64,000 bases of DNA, taken from Fischerella sp. PCC 9431. GTDB taxonomy: Bacteria > Cyanobacteriota > Cyanobacteriia > Cyanobacteriales > Nostocaceae. The stretch covers positions 2,126,469 to 2,190,468 of the forward strand of contig NZ_KE650771.1 of assembly GCF_000447295.1 (NCBI RefSeq), read 5' to 3'. A program made the translations under genes and the position numbers. Below the pieces are notes generated by a model that was given only the letters and a program-made list of their open reading frames with translations, searched no databases and was not told the origin of the DNA. Shown piece by piece: positions 28,190-36,174 of this stretch; positions within the stretch are counted from its first letter, which is position 1; each line of letters begins with the position of its first letter.

Positions 28190-30088
28190 ATGGCTACCTT
28201 TGAACAATTGCTAGCATGGCATGAATTGGCACAACAATTGCGGGTTGATAGTATTCGTGCCACCACAACAGCTGGATCAGGCCATCCCACCTCCTCTATG
28301 TCTGCTGCGGATCTGATGGCAGTGTTGCTTGCCAAGTATCTCCGTTACGACTTCAGCAATCCGCACAACCCCAATAACGACCACCTTGTTTTTTCAAAAG
28401 GACACGCATCACCACTGTTGTATGCAATGTATCGCGCAGCAGGAGCAATTGACGATCGCGAGTTGATGTCTCTCCGCAAGTTTGGCAGTCGCTTAGAAGG
28501 GCATCCAACGCCAGTACTACCTTGGGTAGAAGTAGCAACAGGTTCACTAGGACAGGGGCTGCCAATTGCCGTTGGTATTGCGTTGGCTGGTGAATATTTA
28601 GACAAGCTGCCTTACCATACTTGGGTGTTGTTAGGAGATAGTGAAATGGCAGAAGGTTCTATCTGGGAAGCCTTTGAACACGCAAATCACTACAAACTAG
28701 CAAATTTAATTGCGATCATTGATGTCAACCGCTTGGGGCAGCGAGGTCAAACCATGTTAGGTTGGAATACTCAGGTATACTGCGATCGCGCCAGGGCTTT
28801 TGGTTGGAAGCCAATTGAAATCGACGGTCACAATTTAGAAGAAATTGACCAAGCATATTCAGCAGCCATAAATAACCTCGACTGTCCCACAGTCATTGTG
28901 GCTCGGACAAAGAAGGGTAAGGGGGTTGCAGATTTAGAAGATCTTGGCGGTTGGCATGGTAAGGCATTGAAATTTGATAATGCTAAAGCAGCGATCGCGG
29001 AATTGGGTGGTGAACGTCACATCACTATTCAAGTCGAAAAGCCTGACTCGCAACTGCAAACAACTGCCACAGGACAGGCTCAAACTCTCCAACTTCCCCT
29101 TTACCAAGAGGGTGATGCAGTGGCAACTCGTAAAGCTTACGGGGATGCTTTGAAGGCTTTAGGAGCATCCCGACCGGATGTGGTTGCTTTAGATGGCGAA
29201 GTTAGCAACTCTACCTATGCTGAAGAGTTTGCCAAGGCTTATCCTGATCGCTACTTTGAGATGTACATTGCCGAACAGGAATTAGTTGCCGCCGCTGTAG
29301 GTTTGCAAGTGCGTCAGTATAAGCCCTTTGCTTCTTCTTTTGCGGCATTTTTAAGTCGGGCTTACGATTTTGTCCGGATGGCTGCCATCTCTCGCGCCAA
29401 TATCAAACTAGTTGGTTCCCATGCGGGAGTCTCGATTGGTCAGGATGGCCCTTCTCAAATGGCATTAGAAGATTTAGCTGCTTTGCGAGCAGTGTGGAAC
29501 AGCACCGTACTATACCCTTGTGATGCTAATCAAACTACCAAACTAGTTGCTGAAATGGTAGATCGTGATGGCATTGTCTATTTGCGGACAACACGGGAAA
29601 GCACACCTGTTCTTTATGAGGCTGATGAAGATTTTTCCATTGGTGGTAGCAAGGTCATCCGCAGTTCTGATGCTGATCAAGCAGCAGTGATTGCAGCAGG
29701 GATTACGGTACATGAAGCACTCAAAGCATATGATCACCTGAAGCAAGAAGGCATTCTGATACGCATAATAGATGCTTATTCAGTCAAGCCAATTGATACT
29801 GCAACCCTGCATCAAGCAGCCCGTGATACTGCTGGCAAACTGGTCGTAGTAGAAGATCATTGGAGTGAAGGTGGACTCGGTGCTGCTGTGCTTGATGCTT
29901 TTGTCGGTATGGGAACTGCTCCTGCCTATGGTGAATTGGCACTCAACCTAGTCAAGCTAGCAGTGCAGGATATGCCAGGATCAGGGACTCCAGAAGAACT
30001 ACTTCATGCAGCAAAAATTGATGCAGACGCTATTATCGAAGCAGTGCGCTCGCTAGTCAAACAGGCAGCTTGGATGCCAACAGAGTAA
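28190..30088 (+). CDS. Transketolase
   Basis: 632 residues from the ATG preceded by AGGAAAG (a TTG six codons earlier was rejected). The thiamine-diphosphate domain has GSGHPTSSMSAADLM, SKGHASPLLYAM, and GDSEMAEGSIWEAFEHANHYKLANLIAIIDVNR. The pyrimidine domain has MYIAEQELVAAAVGLQ with the catalytic Glu. Its two-domain order and length match transketolase, but it is shorter and more archaeal-like than the Calvin-cycle enzyme, so it is probably a second, stress-cassette copy rather than the main tktA. Confidence 0.85.
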   Translation: MATFEQLLAWHELAQQLRVDSIRATTTAGSGHPTSSMSAADLMAVLLAKYLRYDFSNPHNPNNDHLVFSKGHASPLLYAMYRAAGAIDDRELMSLRKFGSRLEGHPTPVLPWVEVATGSLGQGLPIAVGIALAGEYLDKLPYHTWVLLGDSEMAEGSIWEAFEHANHYKLANLIAIIDVNRLGQRGQTMLGWNTQVYCDRARAFGWKPIEIDGHNLEEIDQAYSAAINNLDCPTVIVARTKKGKGVADLEDLGGWHGKALKFDNAKAAIAELGGERHITIQVEKPDSQLQTTATGQAQTLQLPLYQEGDAVATRKAYGDALKALGASRPDVVALDGEVSNSTYAEEFAKAYPDRYFEMYIAEQELVAAAVGLQVRQYKPFASSFAAFLSRAYDFVRMAAISRANIKLVGSHAGVSIGQDGPSQMALEDLAALRAVWNSTVLYPCDANQTTKLVAEMVDRDGIVYLRTTRESTPVLYEADEDFSIGGSKVIRSSDADQAAVIAAGITVHEALKAYDHLKQEGILIRIIDAYSVKPIDTATLHQAARDTAGKLVVVEDHWSEGGLGAAVLDAFVGMGTAPAYGELALNLVKLAVQDMPGSGTPEELLHAAKIDADAIIEAVRSLVKQAAWMPTE

Positions 30089-30142
30089 TATTTGTTCACT
30101 TAAAAACAAGGGATTGGGGATTGCACAAGCAATCTGTAAAGT

Positions 30143-30347
30143 ATGGCAATTAAAGAACAGTTCAATAACTTTGATGAGCTACTATCTAGTTCAAAATCTC
30201 CCCTCTTAGTAGTTTTTTCTGCTCCCTGGTGTGGTCCTTCTTATAAATGGTCAACTTGTAGAGCAAATTGAAGCAGAAAGAATTGAAGATTTAATGCCAG
30301 CAGAACACCTGATCCAACGTCTGCAACCTTTAGTGCAGCAGCAGTAA
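30143..30347 (+). pseudogene. Thioredoxin with internal deletion
   Basis: The first frame gives MAIKEQFNNFDELLSSSKSP, then LLVVFSAPWCGPSY with an intact WCGP redox site. At about 30250 the sequence jumps to a shifted frame reading NGQLVEQIEAERIEDLMPAEH through to LIQRLQPLVQQQ and a stop, which is a thioredoxin C-terminus. Roughly 50-60 codons (the central beta strands and the cis-Pro loop) are missing, and the frame is lost at the join. It follows the transketolase gene by 54 bp, so the cassette once ended in a thioredoxin. Confidence 0.85.
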
Positions 30348-30458
30348 AACTATAACCAATAAGTACTTAAGCAGAATTAATTACACATATTCTTTTCCTG
30401 TTCCCTGTTTCCTGACCTCCACAAATGAATTTAATTTTGCATTACCACTTGTTATCAA

Positions 30459-30890
30459 TTAGACATCACTTGGTTTGTTAAACAACTCTAAAATCTGCCT
30501 GCAAAACAGCTTCAGCTTTTCACATACTTCTTCGGAAGGCTGAGTTGCACCAACAAAATTCCAATTTTCTATAGTTGACATGCGCCACTGTTCACCCTGA
30601 TGGCTAAATCCTGCAACTTCCACACCAATTGCCCGACGTACGCTATTTGAGGGATCTTGATAAAAACGAATTTGAATCAAGATACTACGGCTACGCCATG
30701 ATTTGCTGACACCAGGAAAGTGAAAGCCAATATCTATGGAATCGGGATCAATTAACTCTCTGGTTTCTGGATCATTTGTCCACGGTTTAAGATCAGACCT
30801 AGCATCGGGAAACTCAAATTTAAATAAATTAACAACTGTGGCAATCTTGCTGGCGAATTCTAAATTAGTTCCCATTTCTGCTGCATTCAC
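30459..30890 (-). CDS. Conserved hypothetical protein
   Basis: 143 residues from the GTG that follows GGAGGTGGG at 9 bases; the open frame extends six codons further to a TTG without a ribosome site. No signal peptide or TM segment. Charged N-terminus, then alternating strands (SILIQIRFYQ, AIGVEVAGFSHQGEQWRMSTIENWNFVGATQP) and a C-terminal helix. I do not recognise a characterised family. Its 3' side faces the thioredoxin relic (convergent). Confidence 0.6.
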   Translation of the reverse strand: MNAAEMGTNLEFASKIATVVNLFKFEFPDARSDLKPWTNDPETRELIDPDSIDIGFHFPGVSKSWRSRSILIQIRFYQDPSNSVRRAIGVEVAGFSHQGEQWRMSTIENWNFVGATQPSEEVCEKLKLFCRQILELFNKPSDV

Positions 30891-31638
30891 GGAAACACCC
30901 ACCTCCAAGTTGTGTTTGTTAATGGACGATGCGACGAAATCAAAACCGCCAGAAGGCTCTTTTCATTGGAATTTCAGCCTATCAATATCTTTATATTTTT
31001 GGCAAATTCCAAATTACCCTTTCGTGACAATTTTTATATAGTCTATATAGATTTGGATTTGAGATATCATAGTTTTTTAAGTAATTATACTCAAGATATT
31101 CAGATAAAAACAAGAAAGTTCTTATTTGGAACCAGAACATTCTCACTTGAAACAAGAAACTTCTCACTTCAAACAAGAACATTCCCACTTGAAACGAGAA
31201 ACTTCTCACTTCAAACAAGAACATTCCCACTTGAAACGAGAAACTTCTCACTTCAAACAAGAACATTCCCACTTGAAACCAGAACATCCGAGTTTAGAAC
31301 TTCATCCTTGAGACTCAGAACTGGAACTTTCCTGTTGTGAACCCATCTCCTCGCGTTTCGGCGATCGCATCTCTAAATTAAACAGCAAGAACAACCATTC
31401 TTTTCACTTTTTTGTTAACAAATATGTGAGTAATACATAGGCGTTTTCTCTCTGTACAGCATATTAGTTGAAACTGCTTGATACACTGCACACATTCACT
31501 GTTTTGCAGTCGCTGTAACTTGAAAGTTTACCGATTGATCAAAATTAAATCTTTTTCTCAGCGTTTGTCTTAACTCCTAACTCTTAAAATAGAAGTGACA
31601 CTGTTGAGATTTGTATCGTTATTTAGGGATTACCTGTT
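30891..31638. other. Spacer with minisatellite before the ABC transporter
   Basis: 748 bp. It holds the 21-bp array at 31114-31302. The part nearest the ABC gene (31380-31638) is AT-rich and probably carries its promoter. Open frames through the array are artefacts of its 3n period. Confidence 0.55.
31114..31302. repeat. 21-bp tandem array, 9 units in two alternating types
   Basis: Nine 21-bp units. Type a starts GAAACTTCTCACTTCAAAC and type b starts GAACATTCCCACTTGAAAC; they alternate so the higher-order period is 42 bp. The outermost units are the most diverged. Sequence is unrelated to the array at 24668, but the period is the same. Confidence 0.93.
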
Positions 31639-32658
31639 ATGGCTCCCGCCGTTTTAATTGAAAACCTTAAAAAGCACTACGGTTCGGTGGTCGCCGTCAA
31701 TGATGTTTCCTTTCAGGTAGAACCAGGAGAAATTTTTGGTTTACTTGGCCCCAACGGAGCAGGAAAAACCACTACCCTGCGCGCTCTGTGTACTCTCACC
31801 ACACCAGATGCTGGTAAAATCGAAGTATCTGGTATTTCCGTGATCGACAATCCCAGAGCAGCCAGAAAACGTCTCGGTTATGTAGCTCAGGAAGTAGCTA
31901 TAGATCCCATATTGACTGGACGTGAACTGTTACAACTGCAAGCGGCACTTTATCATTTAAACGCGGCGGTGATCAAACAGCGCGTTGAGGTGGTACTAGA
32001 TTTACTCGGTTTGCAGGAATACGCAGATAAAAAGACTCGTACATACTCTGGTGGTTTACGTAAACGCCTAGATTTGGCAGCTGGGTTACTACATGCACCA
32101 GATGTATTAGTTTTAGATGAGCCAACAGTAGGTTTAGACATCGAAAGCCGTTTTATCGTCTGGGAATTCCTGCGTAAATTGCAGGAAGCTGGAACCACTG
32201 TAGTGATTACCAGCCATTATTTAGAAGAAATTGATGCTTTAGCCGATCGCGTCACCATTATTGACAAAGGCGTGGTCATTGCCAGTGGTACACCATCACA
32301 ATTAAAAGATAAAGTGGGAGGCGATCGCATTACCCTGCGTATCCGCGAGTTTACACCCCCAGAAGAAGCAGAAAAAGCCAAAAATTTACTAGAACCCTTG
32401 TCATTTGTACAAGAAGTTATCATCAACAACGCTCAAGGAAATTCTCTCAACTTGGTGGTCACACCACAAAGTGATGCTTTAATTACCATCCAGCAATCGC
32501 TCAACCATGTTGGACTACCTGTGTTTGGTATTTCTCAATCTCGTCCTAGTTTAGACGATGTTTATCTTGCTGCCACAGGACGTACCCTCATGGATGCAGA
32601 ACTAGCAGCTTTGGGAAATCGTGACCTCAAAGCAGAGAAAAAGCAGAATATGAGATAA
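31639..32658 (+). CDS. ABC transporter ATP-binding protein (DrrA-like)
   Basis: 339 residues. Walker A GLLGPNGAGKTTT (about residues 36-48), signature TYSGGLRKRLDLA, Walker B DVLVLDEPTVGLD and switch His in VITSHYLEE. The C-terminal extension (about residues 230-339) is typical of DrrA/CcmA-type exporters of drugs or polyketides. It pairs with the permease gene starting 82 bp downstream. Substrate unknown. Confidence 0.93.
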   Translation: MAPAVLIENLKKHYGSVVAVNDVSFQVEPGEIFGLLGPNGAGKTTTLRALCTLTTPDAGKIEVSGISVIDNPRAARKRLGYVAQEVAIDPILTGRELLQLQAALYHLNAAVIKQRVEVVLDLLGLQEYADKKTRTYSGGLRKRLDLAAGLLHAPDVLVLDEPTVGLDIESRFIVWEFLRKLQEAGTTVVITSHYLEEIDALADRVTIIDKGVVIASGTPSQLKDKVGGDRITLRIREFTPPEEAEKAKNLLEPLSFVQEVIINNAQGNSLNLVVTPQSDALITIQQSLNHVGLPVFGISQSRPSLDDVYLAATGRTLMDAELAALGNRDLKAEKKQNMR

Positions 32659-32698
32659 GTTTTGTGGTTTGTTGTTTGTTGTTGTACTAACCACTAAC

Positions 32699-32738
32699 AA
32701 TTCCTAATCCAAAATCCAAAATCTAAAATCCAAAATTG
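32699..32738. repeat. AATCCAAAATCTAAAATCC short repeat before a start codon
   Basis: A string of 9-bp-like units (AATCCAAAATC/TAAAATCC) ends two bases before the permease ATG. The same motif recurs at 44742-44776, again immediately before a start codon. It is a dispersed cyanobacterial repeat and not a ribosome site. Confidence 0.7.
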
Positions 32739-32740
32739 AT

Positions 32741-33637
32741 ATGAGTGGTACTGTTATACCCCCCAAATCAGATATTAAATGGCAGCAAGTGGCTGCACCA
32801 CAAGCTCACACTGATACAACTCCAAGTTTTTTTGGTGAGCTAGTTCAAGAAACTTTAGCTTTGACACGTCGTTTGTTTATTCAATTACAACGGCGTCCCT
32901 CTACCTTACTTGCAGGTATTATTCAACCTGTAATGTGGTTAGTGTTATTCGGTGCTTTATTTCAAAACGCACCCAAAGGAATTTTTGGCAGTACGACAAA
33001 TTACGCAGAATTTCTCAGTGCTGGTATTATTGTTTTTACTGCCTTTGGTGGAGCGCTAAATGCTGGTTTGCCAGTCATGTTTGACCGTGAATTTGGCTTT
33101 TTAAATCGGTTGTTAGTGGCTCCTTTAGCATCAAGATATTCAATTGTCCTGGCTTCGGCAATCTTTATCATTAGCCAAAGTTTACTGCAAGCAGCCGTGA
33201 TTGTCGCAGCCGCAGGATTTTTAGGTGCAGGAGTACCAGATATAGCTGGTTTGGCTACTATTGCTGTAATTGTCTTTCTCCTCGCTTTGGGTGTAACAGC
33301 CCTGAGTTTGGGTTTGGCTTTTACCCTACCCGGACACATTGAACTAATTGCTGTAATTTTTGTTGCCAACCTGCCACTACTATTTGCTAGTACAGCTCTG
33401 GCTCCATTATCGTTTATGCCCCAGTGGTTACAGGTTATTGCTACCCTGAATCCTCTTAGTTATGCGATCGAACCAATTCGCTATCTTTATACCCATCAAG
33501 ATTGGGGCTTAAGTAGCGTAGTGATGCACGCCTTTTGGGGTGACGTTACCTTTGGTAGCGCCTTAGCTGTATTGTTGGGTTTTGCTCTCGTCGCTTTGCT
33601 AATTATTCAACCCCGACTACGACGGACTCTTGCTTAA
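32741..33637 (+). CDS. ABC-2 type transporter permease
   Basis: 298 residues with about six hydrophobic segments: LLAGIIQPVMWLVLFGALF, FLSAGIIVFTAFGGALNAG, SIVLASAIFIISQSLLQAAVIV, IAVIVFLLALGVTALSLGLAF, IAVIFVANLPLLFASTALAP, FGSALAVLLGFALVALLII. FDREFGFLNRLLVAP is the conserved cytoplasmic coupling loop of ABC-2 exporters. It forms the membrane half of the transporter with the preceding ATPase. Confidence 0.92.
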   Translation: MSGTVIPPKSDIKWQQVAAPQAHTDTTPSFFGELVQETLALTRRLFIQLQRRPSTLLAGIIQPVMWLVLFGALFQNAPKGIFGSTTNYAEFLSAGIIVFTAFGGALNAGLPVMFDREFGFLNRLLVAPLASRYSIVLASAIFIISQSLLQAAVIVAAAGFLGAGVPDIAGLATIAVIVFLLALGVTALSLGLAFTLPGHIELIAVIFVANLPLLFASTALAPLSFMPQWLQVIATLNPLSYAIEPIRYLYTHQDWGLSSVVMHAFWGDVTFGSALAVLLGFALVALLIIQPRLRRTLA

Positions 33638-33657
33638 TTGGAAAGGACAAAGGTAAA

Positions 33658-33686
33658 GGGAAAGGGATAAACCTTTTCCCTTTCTC
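33658..33686 (+). terminator. Terminator of the ABC transporter operon
   Basis: GGGAAAGGG pairs with CCTTTTCCC (8 Watson-Crick pairs and one G-T) over an ATAAA loop, 21 bp past the permease stop, then TTTCTCATTT. Confidence 0.75.
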
Positions 33687-33757
33687 ATTTAACCAAGAAG
33701 TATTCGTACTCTTTTCGTTAGAATGAGTAGACAAATTTGAACTCAGTGGATGGGAAA

Positions 33758-34018
33758 ATGAGAGTTTGGCTCGTTTGCTTTGTGGTGCTGTTTGCGCTAG
33801 CACAATTATTTGATTGGGTAAAAGGATTGCAATTACCGCTACCCATTTATATTTTGGGTGGAGCATTTTTAGCAGTTGCATCCAACTATGACAAATTGTT
33901 TGGTACATATTTTAGCAATGTCACAGATGCAAGTATGGAAGCATCAGTGGAACAAGTGCAGCTGGATTCTCAACTTGAAGCGAATGGTGCGATGATTTCT
34001 CCTGTGAGTGAAGATTAG
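33758..34018 (+). CDS. Small single-pass membrane protein
   Basis: 86 residues from the second ATG (GGATGGGAAA precedes it). The hydrophobic N-terminus VWLVCFVVLFALAQLFDWV plus a second segment LPIYILGGAFLAVASNY give one or two membrane helices, then a 35-residue acidic tail. It resembles small conserved cyanobacterial membrane proteins of unknown function. It follows the ABC genes but has its own start region after a terminator. Confidence 0.65.
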   Translation: MRVWLVCFVVLFALAQLFDWVKGLQLPLPIYILGGAFLAVASNYDKLFGTYFSNVTDASMEASVEQVQLDSQLEANGAMISPVSED

Positions 34019-34094
34019 TCAAAATCATAAACTTCTATGAACAGCAAATGATTTTTGCACGATCAGATAGAATTTTCGCCATAACGCACCATAA

Positions 34095-34330
34095 TTATTT
34101 TTCCGCTCCTCTACCAACATATAAAGCCATCAAACGCTCTTTATCTAAGAATTTAATAGTCGAGCAATCAATTGTAATTAACCCGTCACAGTTGAGTTTA
34201 TAAAATACCCGCTATAGGGTTTCTGAAATTATTCCCAAAATAGTTGCTAATTGACCCTTAGTTACGGAAGAAAATTTGAAGACTCTCGACTACCTCCTCA
34301 CTAAGAAGAACATACATCAAAAACTGTAAT
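34095..34330 (-). pseudogene. Crp/Fnr-family regulator, C-terminal HTH relic
   Basis: On the minus strand the sequence reads VTKGQLATILGIISETL, stop, then RVFYKLNCDGLITIDCSTI and KFLDKERL. This is the DNA-binding helix-turn-helix of Crp-type activators (usual form ...GTIPETLSR...), with a TAG replacing a Ser codon. The segment before it (YVLLSEE) is in another frame, so a frameshift is also present. The cNMP-binding domain is gone. The remains are about 75 codons. Confidence 0.75.
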
Positions 34331-34390
34331 ATATCGGTATCGGTGTATTTATTAAGTACATTTATAATACATCACTAGAAGATCATTAAA

Positions 34391-35506
34391 TCATTGACAT
34401 AACAAAAAATTAGTAGCATTTACAATAACCTGCGCTGCTGATATCAAAAACTTACGTTCAATATTAGAGGGAATATCACTTGCTTGATGGTAGTGGGAAC
34501 TACGGAGATTAGCAGTATCTGTTACTAGTACAGCACCCACCCCTTGCAACCAGAAAGGAGCATGATCACTGCGTAGGGTGTCTGGAGCAAGTAAGCCTTT
34601 GAGAGGAACTGGCAATGTAAATATAGGTAGTAAAGGAGTTGACGCGGCGACGTTGAGACGCAAAGACGCGGAGAGATTGGTAGAGGAAATCTCCGCGTCA
34701 CCGTTTCCCCGTGTCTCCGTGTCTGAATTAGAACGTTCAAAAGCCTGCAATAATGACAAATGTTCTGTATCACCCACTACCGCCAGAAAATCTCCTTTAT
34801 CGCTGGGTGGGGTGATGGGTAAATTTGGAGGGTATTTTTGACAGCCAGCACTGTAGCAAGCGTAACCAACCATATCTAAGATAATTACACCATCCAAATT
34901 TTGGAGGTTGGCTGGTTTTGCTGTAAAAGCTTGACTTCCTAATAATCCGGCTTCTTCTTTGTCAAAGAAGGCTAGTTGTAATGTTCGGTGTGTGGGACGA
35001 GAACCAAGTAACCGAGCAATTTCCAGCACTACAGCTACACCACTAGCATTGTCATCAGCACCAGGGGAAACAGCAACCGTGTCGTAATGCGCCCCTATTA
35101 AAATTGCTTTTGCTGTTTTGTCAGTACCTTGACGTTGGGCGAAGATGTTAATACCTTCAGAAAAACTTTGTAGCTGGGGTTTCCAGCCAAATTTTTTCAG
35201 TTGAGAAATTATATAATTGCGGCTACGCGATCGCTCTGCATTTGTATAACGTTTAAAATTCAAGTTTTGAATGTGGGTAAATAGCTTTTGTCCTGATACT
35301 ACTGAGGGAGAAGAGATGGAGACACTAGGATGCAGGGAGACAGTGGGCTTTTGAGTATCTTGATTCTCTGACTCTAAATTGTTTGCTTTTACTGTTTCCA
35401 TCACAGCTGGTTGTTGCTGCTGTCGCCAAAAGCCGCTACTACCTACAACCGCAAATGCAACTAGTATCGTCAACAGCAACCAAATCCATTTTTTCATGGG
35501 ATGCAT
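34391..35506 (-). CDS. M28-family aminopeptidase, secreted or membrane-anchored
   Basis: About 371 residues. ATG choice is between MHPMKKW and MKKW three codons later (GGATG precedes the second). N-terminal signal anchor WIWLLLTILVAFAVVGSSGFW. Zinc-site blocks: LIGAHYDTVAVSPGADDNASGVAV, FFDKEEAGLLGSQAF and the distal HxxSD-type SSHYHQASD. It hydrolyses N-terminal residues of peptides in the periplasm or outside. An in-frame repeat of about 30 codons is inserted between LLQAFER and LPIFTLPV (see 34638-34726). Confidence 0.88.
   Translation of the reverse strand: MHPMKKWIWLLLTILVAFAVVGSSGFWRQQQQPAVMETVKANNLESENQDTQKPTVSLHPSVSISSPSVVSGQKLFTHIQNLNFKRYTNAERSRSRNYIISQLKKFGWKPQLQSFSEGINIFAQRQGTDKTAKAILIGAHYDTVAVSPGADDNASGVAVVLEIARLLGSRPTHRTLQLAFFDKEEAGLLGSQAFTAKPANLQNLDGVIILDMVGYACYSAGCQKYPPNLPITPPSDKGDFLAVVGDTEHLSLLQAFERSNSDTETRGNGDAEISSTNLSASLRLNVAASTPLLPIFTLPVPLKGLLAPDTLRSDHAPFWLQGVGAVLVTDTANLRSSHYHQASDIPSNIERKFLISAAQVIVNATNFLLCQ
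34638..34726. repeat. CGCGTC-type repeat inserted inside the M28 peptidase gene
   Basis: About 89 bp of the dispersed GACGCGG / CTCCGCGTC / GTGTCTCCGTGTC repeat type, with an internal inverted pair GACGCGGAGAGATT/AATCTCCGCGTC. It is read in frame as part of the peptidase (residues beginning SDTETRGNGDAEISS), adding about 30 residues without breaking the gene. Confidence 0.75.
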
Positions 35507-35609
35507 CCGTGCTTTTTTGACTTTCAACCTTAAATTTGACGGCTTGTCTTTTGACAGGAGACAAAAATTTAGCTTAAAGTTCCCTATTAAACAAATTCAG
35601 CATTTACTA

Positions 35610-36083
35610 ATGTTACAAAAATTTCTGTTAGTATCAACTGGATTAATGTGTTTAGCTTTGATTGGCAGTAGTGGGAAAATTGCAAAAGGTGATACTCAAC
35701 ATCATGATGGTGCAGTTCATAATCATCAAGCCATAGAAATTGCTCCTGGTCAACCTGTACCAGCTGTTGACTTAGTTGTTTATCCAGATGCAATCAAAGG
35801 ATGGAATTTGCAAGCAAAAGTTTCTAACTTTAGATTTGCACCAGAAAAAATTAATACACCACCTAACCCAGGAGAAGGTCACGCCCATCTTTATGTTAAT
35901 GGGAAAAAAGTCACCAGATTATATGGTTCTTGGTACTATATTGAAAGTCTTCCACCTGGTAAAAACAGCATTACTATTAGTTTAAATGCTAACAATCATG
36001 CTGATTTTGTTTATAACGGCAAGCAAATTCAAGATACGGAAATTATTGAAGTAGCACAAGCAAACCACAGCGGTCATAAATAA
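35610..36083 (+). CDS. His-rich secreted protein, putative metal-binding
   Basis: 157 residues from the ATG of MLQKFLLVSTGLMCLALIGSS, a signal peptide. The mature N-terminus is His-rich (DTQHHDGAVHNHQ). The central GEGHAHLYVNGKKVTRLYGSWYYIESLPPGKNSITISLNANNHADF forms a beta-sandwich with His positions suited to bind copper or another metal, and the protein ends NHSGHK. I know related proteins only as hypothetical. It lies 91 bp before a SafE-type membrane protein on the same strand, suggesting a shared metal or redox job. Confidence 0.72.
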   Translation: MLQKFLLVSTGLMCLALIGSSGKIAKGDTQHHDGAVHNHQAIEIAPGQPVPAVDLVVYPDAIKGWNLQAKVSNFRFAPEKINTPPNPGEGHAHLYVNGKKVTRLYGSWYYIESLPPGKNSITISLNANNHADFVYNGKQIQDTEIIEVAQANHSGHK

Positions 36084-36174
36084 TATCATTTCCGCTTAAA
36101 CACTTGTATGATCCGTTAAGGTTGGTAATGGGTAATTGGTAATTGGTAACTGGGTTATTACCTAATAACTTAAC

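Noticed and set aside
30912-31340. Open frames with repeated ETRNFSLQTRTFPL / HSHLKRETSHFKQ units
   Set aside because: Artefact of the 21-bp minisatellite; all six frames stay open, with no start signals.
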